Below, in pieces: positions 38,101 to 44,659 of a stretch of 58,561 nt of DNA. This DNA is from a virus. The stretch spans positions 1-58,561 of IMG/VR virus record IMGVR_UViG_3300018429_000004. One strand, written 5' to 3'. How positions within the stretch are numbered: position 1 is the first letter of the stretch; every line of letters starts with the position of its first letter. The notes beneath the pieces are model-generated. The model had not been told where the DNA came from. It saw nothing but the letters and a program-made list of their open reading frames with translations, and ran no database searches. Both the position numbers and the translations under genes were made by a program.

Positions 38101-38217
38101 GATGCGAGCCGAAGAGTATTCGGTTATCAATGGTTCGATTCCATTCCGATGAGCCGAAAACCTCATCGGGATCCCCAACCGGCAGGGGAAACCCGGATCT
38201 CACCCTTTGCTCGCGTC
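38101..38217 (+). ncRNA. Y RNA-like unit 5 with compact tRNA-like module
   Basis: GATGCGAGC (38101-38109) pairs with GCTCGCGTC (38209-38217); compared with unit 3 a T-A pair has become C-G, a compensatory change. The module has T arm AATGG-TTCGATT-CCATT (38129-38145), a capped acceptor CCGATGAG-CCGAAAAC-CTCATCGG (38146-38169), and D arm TCCCC-AACCGGCA-GGGGA (38172-38189). The anticodon arm is absent and replaced by the link to the Ro-type helix, the closest match here to the published YrlA architecture. Confidence 0.82.
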
Positions 38218-38227
38218 ACTTCTTCGG

Positions 38228-38258
38228 CCAGCACGGACCCCTCGTGCTGGTCTTTTTT
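38228..38258 (+). terminator. intrinsic terminator of the Y RNA array
   Basis: CCAGCACG (38228-38235) and CGTGCTGG (38243-38250) form an eight-base-pair hairpin followed by TCTTTTTT. It is the clearest rho-independent terminator of the genome, as expected at the end of a noncoding RNA transcript. Confidence 0.9.
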
Positions 38259-38277
38259 CTATCTGAAAGGAACCACC

Positions 38278-38661
38278 GTGGAGTTCAGTACGCAGCATGT
38301 CGCAGTCAAGATCGGGGGCTGGACCACCCTCGATATCACCCCGGAGGATGCGCCCACCGTTACCTTCTCCGGCAACCGCCGGAAGTCGGTGCGGCAGGCC
38401 CGCGCCATCTGGTCGCGCACCCTGGACGAACTCCTGAGGGACCCCTCCTACCCCGGCTACCTCCGCATCCAGTGGTCCGGGGTGAACGTGCTGAAGGACG
38501 GCTCGTTCGGAGCCGACTGGCGCGAGGAGTACCCGCGCCTCGCCGACGCCGAGGCTCGCCGTCAGATGGATGAGATCGAGGGCTGGCTCAAGGCCCAGAT
38601 CCTCAAGGACCAGGCCGACGCCGTCGAGGCGCTCGGTGCCCGCATGCGCAACATCACCTGA
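38278..38661 (+). CDS. unknown protein encoded with Ro60 (127 aa)
   Basis: GTG 38278 follows GAAAGGAACCACC. The protein begins MEFSTQHVAVKIGGWTTLDI and is followed by helices rich in Arg/Lys/Glu (NRRKSVRQARAIWSRTLDEL, EARRQMDEIEGWLKAQILKD). It is the only gene between the RNA array and Ro60, 12 bases from the latter, so it may be a partner of the RNP. I recognise no family. Confidence 0.55.
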   Translation: MEFSTQHVAVKIGGWTTLDITPEDAPTVTFSGNRRKSVRQARAIWSRTLDELLRDPSYPGYLRIQWSGVNVLKDGSFGADWREEYPRLADAEARRQMDEIEGWLKAQILKDQADAVEALGARMRNIT

Positions 38662-38673
38662 GAGGAACCATCC

Positions 38674-40332
38674 ATGAACAGCATCTACAAGGACTACGTG
38701 AAGGGCCGGAGCGCCACTCCGCAGACCGAGCAGGCGAAGCCGGAGCAGGTCAAGAACTCGGCGGGGGGCTACGTCTTCAAGGTTGACGAGGCCACAGCCA
38801 TCGACCGCTTCCTGATCCTCGGCTCGGACAAGCCGACCTACTACGCCTCGGCGCAGACCCTGACCCGCGACAACGCCAAGGCGGTCGTGGCGTACGCCCA
38901 GGGTGCGCAGACCGGGCCCGACCTCGTCGAGCGCATCGTGGAGATCAGCACCGAGGGCCGAGCCCCGAAGAACTCCCCGGCCCTGCTCGCGCTGGCCATC
39001 GCGGCCTCCGTCGGCAACGACGTCACCCAGCGCCGGGCCTTCGGTGCGCTGAGCAAGGTGGCCCGGACCTCCACCCACCTCTTCGAGTTCGTGGACTACC
39101 TCGACTCGATGCGTGGCTGGGGCCGTGCTCCGCGCCGCGCCGTCGCCGAGTGGTACACCTCGAAGACGGCCGACTCGCTGGCCTACCAGGCGGTGAAGTA
39201 CCGCCAGCGCAACGGCTGGACGCACCGTGACGTGCTCCGTCTCGCTCACCCGGCCGCGCTCAGTCCCGAGCAGGACAACGTGCTGCACTGGATCACCAAG
39301 GGCATCAGCGACACCGATCCGATCTCGCTGCCCCAGGTCATCCAGGGCTACGAGGCTGCGAAGGGCTGCGTCAACGGTGGCGAGGCTGCCCGCCTCATCT
39401 CGGAGTACAACCTCCCGTGGGAGGCGCTCCCGGACGTCGTCATCAACACCCCGCAGGTGTGGAAGGCGCTCGTGCCGACGATGGGCATGACCGCGCTGAT
39501 GCGCAACGCCTCGCGCGTGGCTCGGCTGCCCGTGACCCGCGAGAAGTCGCAGATCGAGGAGGCCATGGCGGCTCGCCTCCGTGACCCGGAGACGGTCCGC
39601 AAGGGTCGGCTGCACCCGGTGAACATCCTCACCGCGATGCGGACGTACGCCTCCGGCCGTAGTCAGACCGACGGCAGCGGCTCGACGTGGGTCCCGAACC
39701 GGCACGTCACCGACGCGCTGGACGCGGCGTTCTACGCCTCGTTCCAGTACCAGGAGCCGACCGGCAAGCGCTACCTCGTGGCGCTGGACGTGTCTGGCTC
39801 GATGGGTGCTGAGGTGAAGCCGGGCCTGAGCGCTCGCGACGTCTCGGCTGCGATGGCGATGAGCCTGCTGGCGACCGAGCCGGGCGTGGACGTGGTCGGC
39901 TTCACGGCGGCGAACACCCAGGCTCGGTACGGGCAGCGTCGGTACAGCCAGGGCTACGACCCGTACGAGGCGGCGATGACTTCGCTCGACCTGAGCCCGC
40001 GCCGTCGCCTCGACGACAACGTGGCTGCGGTCCGGGGACTGCCGTTCGGCCGGACCGACTGCTCGCTCCCGGCACGCTGGGCTCGTGAGCAGGGGCGTGA
40101 CTACGACGCGATCGTGATCTTCACCGACAACGAAACGTGGGCCGGTCGTACCGAGCACCCGTTCCAGGCGCTGCAGAAGTACCGCAAGGTGGTCGGGCAC
40201 AAGGTGGCACAGATCGTGGTCGGCCTGACCGCCACGGACTTCACCATCGCGGACCCGACCGACCCGCACAGTGTGGACGTCGCGGGCTTCGACTCGGCCC
40301 TGCCGAGCCTGGTCGCGGAGTTCACCAAGTAG
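38674..40332 (+). CDS. rsr: Ro60/Rsr-like TROVE-vWA RNA-binding protein (552 aa)
   Basis: The N-terminal two thirds form a TROVE HEAT-repeat ring (PALLALAIAASVGNDVTQRR, LFEFVDYLDSMRGWGRAPRR, MGMTALMRNASRVARLPVTR, RKGRLHPVNILTAMRTYASG). The C-terminal third is a von Willebrand A domain with an intact MIDAS: DVSGS near residue 372, a Thr in GRTDCS near 457 and FTDNE near 484. Ro60 binds Y RNAs on the outside of the ring and 3' ends of misfolded RNAs in the hole; in Deinococcus it is tethered by a Y RNA to PNPase. Length is typical. The start has GAGAGGAACCATCC. It directly follows the Y RNA array and one small gene. Confidence 0.93.
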   Translation: MNSIYKDYVKGRSATPQTEQAKPEQVKNSAGGYVFKVDEATAIDRFLILGSDKPTYYASAQTLTRDNAKAVVAYAQGAQTGPDLVERIVEISTEGRAPKNSPALLALAIAASVGNDVTQRRAFGALSKVARTSTHLFEFVDYLDSMRGWGRAPRRAVAEWYTSKTADSLAYQAVKYRQRNGWTHRDVLRLAHPAALSPEQDNVLHWITKGISDTDPISLPQVIQGYEAAKGCVNGGEAARLISEYNLPWEALPDVVINTPQVWKALVPTMGMTALMRNASRVARLPVTREKSQIEEAMAARLRDPETVRKGRLHPVNILTAMRTYASGRSQTDGSGSTWVPNRHVTDALDAAFYASFQYQEPTGKRYLVALDVSGSMGAEVKPGLSARDVSAAMAMSLLATEPGVDVVGFTAANTQARYGQRRYSQGYDPYEAAMTSLDLSPRRRLDDNVAAVRGLPFGRTDCSLPARWAREQGRDYDAIVIFTDNETWAGRTEHPFQALQKYRKVVGHKVAQIVVGLTATDFTIADPTDPHSVDVAGFDSALPSLVAEFTK

Positions 40333-40345
40333 CAGCCGCCACGTG

Positions 40346-40375
40346 AGGCCCCGGGATAGATCTATCCCGGGGCCT
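40346..40375. repeat. 30-bp perfect palindrome around GGATAGATCTATCC
   Basis: The core (40354-40367) is extended by AGGCCCCG / CGGGGCCT to a perfect 30-bp palindrome 14 bases after the Ro60 stop. As RNA it forms a GC-rich terminator-like hairpin; as DNA it is an operator-like site before the next gene. Confidence 0.85.
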
Positions 40376-40398
40376 TACCCTTGTTCGAGGAGGACACG

Positions 40399-40518
40399 GT
40401 GTACCTGTTCGGCATAATCATGGGCATCAACCTGGTCCTGGCTGCGGTCCTGGCCTGGATGGTGTTCAGCGGCTGGTCCACCGACGACCAGCGTTGCTAT
40501 CGAGAGGAGAAGCGATGA
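40399..40518 (+). CDS. 39-residue membrane peptide
   Basis: GTG 40399 follows GAGGAGGACAC. One membrane helix (LFGIIMGINLVLAAVLAWMV) and a polar end. Coupled to the next gene by ATGA. Confidence 0.5.
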   Translation: MYLFGIIMGINLVLAAVLAWMVFSGWSTDDQRCYREEKR

Positions 40519-40658
40519 GCAGGCACAAGAGCAGGCAGAAGGCCCGGTACAGGGCTGCGAGCAAGGCGGCACGGGACGGGTCGCTCTGCCTGATGGGCCA
40601 GATCCTGTTCCTGCTCGGCGGACCCCGTCTGGTCGCCGCCCTGTGGAGGTTCCGCTGA
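40515..40658 (+). CDS. 47-residue basic protein
   Basis: ATGA overlap. Lys/Arg-rich start MSRHKSRQKARYRAASKAAR then a hydrophobic helix CLMGQILFLLGGPRLVAAL. Possibly membrane-attached. Confidence 0.45.
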   Translation: MSRHKSRQKARYRAASKAARDGSLCLMGQILFLLGGPRLVAALWRFR

Positions 40659-40801
40659 TGGAGGGGGAGTGCTGGGTCTGTGGCCGGAAGCTGCTGCTGC
40701 GCGGAGCGGCGTATCCCTACCGGATGCAGGCACACCCGTCCAGCGAGACCAACGCCCTGTGCGCAGGGAGCGACCTGGAGTGGAAGGACCCGATCCTGTG
40801 A
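40658..40801 (+). CDS. 47-residue zinc-binding protein
   Basis: TGATG coupled. CWVCGRKLLLRGAAYPYRMQ then AHPSSETNALCAG provides C-x-x-C and H...C, a small zinc knuckle. No family recognised. Confidence 0.5.
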   Translation: MEGECWVCGRKLLLRGAAYPYRMQAHPSSETNALCAGSDLEWKDPIL

Positions 40802-41052
40802 AAATCGAAGAGCCGGTCGAGATGCGCTACGGCCAAACCATCACCCTCAGTCCGGAGCAGTATGCGAACGAGGAGATCCGCGCAGAGGCCGAGAAGGCAT
40901 GCATGCTCTGGTTCGTCAACAGGATGGACGTGCAGCCTGAGCCCGGGACCTGGCGGTTCCGGGAGGGCTACGACTTCACGGCCGAAGGTGGTCGAGAGAC
41001 CCGCATCCCCGACATGTGGCTCTACACCTGCGAGGTGGTGCTGAGTGAGTAG
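40798..41052 (+). CDS. unknown protein (84 aa)
   Basis: GTG 40798 overlaps the previous stop. The product (EEPVEMRYGQTITLSPEQYA, AEKACMLWFVNRMDVQPEPG, RIPDMWLYTCEVVLSE) looks like a small alpha-beta domain. No function known. Confidence 0.5.
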   Translation: MKIEEPVEMRYGQTITLSPEQYANEEIRAEAEKACMLWFVNRMDVQPEPGTWRFREGYDFTAEGGRETRIPDMWLYTCEVVLSE

Positions 41053-41602
41053 TCCAGCCCTGGCCCACATCCTGGAGATGAGCGCCGATGGCATCACCCA
41101 GGCGGAGATCGCCCGGGACACCGGGCTGAGCCAGCCCACGATCTCACGGATGTTGCGCGAGGGGCAGGAGCAGATGGTGAACAACACCGAGTTGGTCACC
41201 GCCCGGCGACTGAGCCGGGGCTCCGGCCTGCCCACGATCCCCGCTCCTGAGCGCGACGTGCTCGGCCGGATCCTATGCACCGAGGAGGAGTGCGAGCACC
41301 CCGCCAGCGCGGGGGCCGCCGTCTGTGAGGAGCACGGCGGTCCGGCCGCGCGAGTCGCGCTGGCTGACCTGATCAACCCGGCCATCCGCCGCCTCGGCGA
41401 ACTCATCCACAGCCACGACGAGCGCGTCGCGCTGGCTGCCAGCGAGGCGGTGCTCAACCGCACCGGCTACGGCAAGCAGATGGAGATCACCGTCACCGAC
41501 GCCCGCGAGGTGCTGCTGGCCCGCCTGCTGGAAGCGCGTCAGGCGTACCTGGAAGAGCACCCCGAGATCGAGCACGACACGGTGGCGGGGGAGATCCTGT
41601 GA
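41045..41602 (+). CDS. HTH DNA-binding protein, candidate small terminase subunit (185 aa)
   Basis: GTG 41045 overlaps the preceding gene. Residues about 15-40 (GITQAEIARDTGLSQPTISR) are a clear HTH. A Cys/His patch (CTEEECEH, CEEH) follows. The C-terminal half (LGELIHSHDERVALAASEAV, LNRTGYGKQ) has the pattern seen in many actinophage small terminases: D-E-R-V-A-L-A-A-x-x-x-L-x-R-x-G. That would make it TerS, 19 kb from TerL. A transcription regulator is the alternative. Confidence 0.55.
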   Translation: MSSPALAHILEMSADGITQAEIARDTGLSQPTISRMLREGQEQMVNNTELVTARRLSRGSGLPTIPAPERDVLGRILCTEEECEHPASAGAAVCEEHGGPAARVALADLINPAIRRLGELIHSHDERVALAASEAVLNRTGYGKQMEITVTDAREVLLARLLEARQAYLEEHPEIEHDTVAGEIL

Positions 41603-41641
41603 CCATGGACCTGCCCGAGATATCGGCTTAGGATGCGGAGT

Positions 41642-41676
41642 GCCCCGGCTCCCGTGTCGAGTTCGGGAGCCGGGGC
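41642..41676 (+). terminator. terminator-like hairpin
   Basis: GCCCCGGCTCCCG (41642-41654) and CGGGAGCCGGGGC (41664-41676) give a 13-base-pair hairpin in the 167-base gap before the primase gene. No U tract. This separates the accessory and replication regions. Confidence 0.65.
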
Positions 41677-41769
41677 GGAGAAGCAAGGTGTCGAACCATC
41701 CAGCACAACCCCAGCCGGGTCCCACTATAGATCCTGGCGGGTACGAAGTCGAGGAAGGACCCAACCAAC

Positions 41770-44013
41770 GTGACTGAGAACCGGTCAGAACTCCAGCCGA
41801 AGGCGGGAGCACCGTACGCGATCGGCGCACGGGAGTACCTCAAGCGAGGCTGGGATTCACCGCTGCCGGTTCCCTACGGCTCGAAGAAGTTGGTCGCCTC
41901 CGGCTGGACCGGCTACCGGGGCAAGCGCCCCGACCATGGCCAGGTCAAGCAGTGGCTGAACCACCACGGCGCCGACAACATCGCGCTGCGGATGCCCGAG
42001 GACGTCATCGGCATCGACGTCGATGCGTACGGCGAGAAGTATGGTGAGATCACCCTCGATGTCGTCGAGATGACGATCGGCCCGCTGCCCGCCACGTGGC
42101 GCTCCACGAGCCGCAAGCACGAGATCTCCGGGATCTACTGGTTCCGCCTGCCGGAGGAGGCCGTCGGCCTGCACTGGCACGACCTAGGCGGCGACGTCGA
42201 GACGATCTCGTGGCACCACCGCTACGCCATGGTCTGGCCCAGCATCCACCCGGAGACCGGCCGGACCTACGGCTGGTATGACGACTGGGGCAAGCAGGTC
42301 GTCAACCCCCCAAGCAAGGAGGATCTCGCCGTCTTGCCGATGGCGTGGATCCAGCGGCTGCTGAAGCCCAGCCACGAGGACCGCAGCACGGTCACACGCG
42401 ACACCTCCGGCCACCGCGACCCGGCGTACGGTGTACGCTCCGACGCGCAGGCCTGGATCGAGAACTCGCTGCAGCGTCTCGACGACCTGCCGAACCCTTG
42501 GCACGAGGGTGCGTTCTGGGACCAGACGACGTTCAACGTGGCCTGCGACCTCGTCCGCCTGGCCAACTCCGGCTGGACCGGCTACACCCTGGAGCAGGCG
42601 CAGGACGACCTCTTCGCCCATGCCCCCACCGACGAGGTGTGGACGGACCACGAGGTCGACGCGAAGTGGCGCTCGGCGCTCACGGCCGTCGGCGAGGAAG
42701 CCCGACCCGACCCGGTCGCCGAGGACTTCGAGCCGCTCACCAACGAGGAGCAGGGCGGCTCGCTCTTCGACGCTACGCCAATCTTCCGTCACATCCGTCA
42801 GGCCGCTCACTCTCGGGCGCTGCGTGCGCCGATGGTGCTGCAGAACGTGATGGCACGGATCCTGCTCGAAACCCCGCCCTTGTGGCAACTCCCGGCCACG
42901 GTCGGGTCGAAGGCCAGCCTGAACCTGTTCTTCGCAGCGGTCGGTACGAGCGGTGCAGGCAAGAGCGCCAGCACCCGGGTTGCAGGCGAACTGCTTGGGC
43001 TGGTCGGCCTGGAACAGAAGCGGAAGATTCTCCCGCTCGGAACCGGCGAGGGGATGGCGGACGCCTTCCTCGACTACGGTAACAAGGACGCTGACGGCAT
43101 GCCGATGGTGATCCCTGACCCCGCGCGGATGTTTGTCGTGGATGAGGTCGAGACGCTGAACCAGATGGCTGCCCGCAGTGGCACCACGCTGGGCGGCCAG
43201 ATGAAGACGGCAGGGACGGGTGGATCACTTGGGCAGGCAAACGCCAAGGCGGGGGGCCGCAACCGACACGTCCCCGAAGACTCCTACCGGATGACGATGG
43301 TGGTCAACGTCCAGCCCGCGCTGGCTGGCCCCCTGCTCGATGGATCGGATTCAGGTCTGCCTCAGCGCTTCCTGTGGATGAGCACAACTGACCCAGAGGC
43401 ACCTCGTGCACTCGCGGACATCCCGGAATGGCCGGGCTCGCTGGGCTGGGAGATGCCGGGGGACGGGTCGCCTGAGCGCGAGATCTCATACCCACAGGAG
43501 ATTGCAGACCAGATCCAACTGGCAGCCCTGCTCGCGCCCGATCGAGGCCCCGAAGGGGAGATGGAAGCCCACCTCAACCTGACCCGGCTGAAGATCGCGG
43601 CTGTGTTCGCGCTGCTCCACGGCGAGACCGACATCACCGAGCAGTGGTGGGGGTTGGCAGGTCGGTTCACGAAAGAATCCATGAAGACCATCGAGATGTG
43701 CCAGGAGGCCGTGCTGGCCAAGGCTGTCGAGGAGAACGCCCGACAGGCCAAGGCGAATGCGCACGCCCAGATCGTGGTCAACGAAACCATCAACCAGGAC
43801 GCGTTCCTGGTGGACCGGTGTCGAGACCGGATCAAGGAGATTCTCCATGACGAGGGAGAACAGATGTCCTGGGGGCAGATCAAGAGGCTGCTCTCGACGC
43901 CGCAACAGCGTGTCGCCGATCGAGCGCGCAATGCGTTGGAGATCGACGGCATCATCGAAGTGGTGGCGGGACGTCAACAGAACAGCAAGCGGATCACCTT
44001 GCTTGCGAAGTGA
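41770..44013 (+). CDS. primase-polymerase / helicase-like replication protein (747 aa)
   Basis: Residues about 1-200 match bifunctional primase-polymerase (prim-pol) domains: VPYGSKKLVASGW at the start, IGIDVDAYGEKYG near 80 with the catalytic Asp pair, and SRKHEISGIYWFR. Residues 385-700 form a P-loop ATPase with GTSGAGKSAS near 393 (Walker A) and FVVDEVE near 456 (Walker B), as in DUF3987-like helicases. It should prime and unwind at the origin. GTG 41770 is the start; it lies after a long noncoding gap. Confidence 0.85.
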   Translation: MTENRSELQPKAGAPYAIGAREYLKRGWDSPLPVPYGSKKLVASGWTGYRGKRPDHGQVKQWLNHHGADNIALRMPEDVIGIDVDAYGEKYGEITLDVVEMTIGPLPATWRSTSRKHEISGIYWFRLPEEAVGLHWHDLGGDVETISWHHRYAMVWPSIHPETGRTYGWYDDWGKQVVNPPSKEDLAVLPMAWIQRLLKPSHEDRSTVTRDTSGHRDPAYGVRSDAQAWIENSLQRLDDLPNPWHEGAFWDQTTFNVACDLVRLANSGWTGYTLEQAQDDLFAHAPTDEVWTDHEVDAKWRSALTAVGEEARPDPVAEDFEPLTNEEQGGSLFDATPIFRHIRQAAHSRALRAPMVLQNVMARILLETPPLWQLPATVGSKASLNLFFAAVGTSGAGKSASTRVAGELLGLVGLEQKRKILPLGTGEGMADAFLDYGNKDADGMPMVIPDPARMFVVDEVETLNQMAARSGTTLGGQMKTAGTGGSLGQANAKAGGRNRHVPEDSYRMTMVVNVQPALAGPLLDGSDSGLPQRFLWMSTTDPEAPRALADIPEWPGSLGWEMPGDGSPEREISYPQEIADQIQLAALLAPDRGPEGEMEAHLNLTRLKIAAVFALLHGETDITEQWWGLAGRFTKESMKTIEMCQEAVLAKAVEENARQAKANAHAQIVVNETINQDAFLVDRCRDRIKEILHDEGEQMSWGQIKRLLSTPQQRVADRARNALEIDGIIEVVAGRQQNSKRITLLAK

Positions 44014-44024
44014 GAGGCGAAGAG

Positions 44025-44219
44025 ATGAACTATCAAGTAGTTCCTGTGGGATCGTACCTCGTGATGCAGGAAGGAGCAGACACCCCCGTGGTCGCTTTAG
44101 CCGTCAGCGTCACTGACTACGGAAACGAATTGTGGGCTATGTCGACAAGGGGAGAGACGTATCTCGTGGCGTCTGATGCGGATGCCTACAAGTTGGTTCT
44201 CGGGGGCGTCGAAGATTAG
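44025..44219 (+). CDS. unknown beta-rich protein (64 aa)
   Basis: AGAGGCGAAGAG precedes ATG 44025. The product is a compact strand-rich protein (YQVVPVGSYLVMQEGADTPV, VSVTDYGNELWAMST). No family recognised. Confidence 0.5.
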   Translation: MNYQVVPVGSYLVMQEGADTPVVALAVSVTDYGNELWAMSTRGETYLVASDADAYKLVLGGVED

Positions 44220-44254
44220 GCCGCTGAGTAGCAGCAAAAAAAAAGGAGAAGCAA

Positions 44255-44419
44255 GTGCATGACATGAACCTGACACCGGACTATGCTCGCACAGTCGTGA
44301 AGTACGGCTACGACCCTCTCGATGCCGGGGGCGTCGCGGAAGCACGGAAGAGCCTGCCTCGCCCACGCGACGCCAGAGGGAGGTTCGTAACCATCTTCGG
44401 GGAGAAGAGATGCGATTAA
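44255..44419 (+). CDS. 54-residue protein
   Basis: GTG 44255 follows AAAAGGAGAAGCAA, an unusually A-rich strong ribosome site. MHDMNLTPDYARTVVKYGYD then LPRPRDARGRFVTIFGEKR. The P-R-D-A-R-G-R-F end is a motif common in phage and host DNA-associated small proteins. It overlaps the next gene. Confidence 0.45.
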   Translation: MHDMNLTPDYARTVVKYGYDPLDAGGVAEARKSLPRPRDARGRFVTIFGEKRCD

Positions 44420-44643
44420 CTCGTAAAGAACTGCGAGGTTTCGACAGAGAAGCCCAAGACCTAATCCTGGAAGCGCAGGGATTAGGTCTGAAGGTCAAGA
44501 TGTCGCGTAAGAACCATGCGATCATCAAGTCACAGAACGGCGCGACCACGGCGCTAGCCATGAGACTGCACAGTGCAGGCCGCGCGGCACAGAACACCCG
44601 TGTCGGTGTAAGAAAAGTAATCGCAGACCACTGCGGTTCATAA
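44410..44643 (+). CDS. HicA-like small protein (77 aa)
   Basis: The product contains GLKVKMSRKNHAIIKSQNGA, close to the HicA mRNA-interferase core in which G-(W/L)-x-x-x-x-x-x-x-(G/N)-S-H follows; here the catalytic His would be H of KNHAII. No HicB antitoxin is adjacent. Such HicA-like proteins occur alone in many actinophages. Confidence 0.5.
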   Translation: MRLTRKELRGFDREAQDLILEAQGLGLKVKMSRKNHAIIKSQNGATTALAMRLHSAGRAAQNTRVGVRKVIADHCGS

Positions 44644-44659
44644 CAAACAGGAGAAGCAA

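Noticed and set aside
37741-38170. Ordinary, intron-split or circularly permuted tRNA genes
   Set aside because: T arms and D arms are real, but acceptor strands pair only in the 3'-half-first order, unit 5 lacks an anticodon arm, and every module sits inside the same Ro-type helix. Y RNA mimicry explains this better than a translated tRNA needing splicing.
37597-38217. Repeats GAGCCGAA...TTCGGTTATC taken as a CRISPR array
   Set aside because: The repeated part is a hairpin plus a covarying long-range helix, spacing varies (about 100-160 bases), and the intervening parts fold as tRNA-like modules. No cas genes are present.
38200-40269. 689-residue minus-strand open frame opposite Ro60
   Set aside because: It mirrors the Ro60 codon third positions, lacks any motif and would cover the RNA terminator; the plus-strand TROVE-vWA protein is unambiguous.
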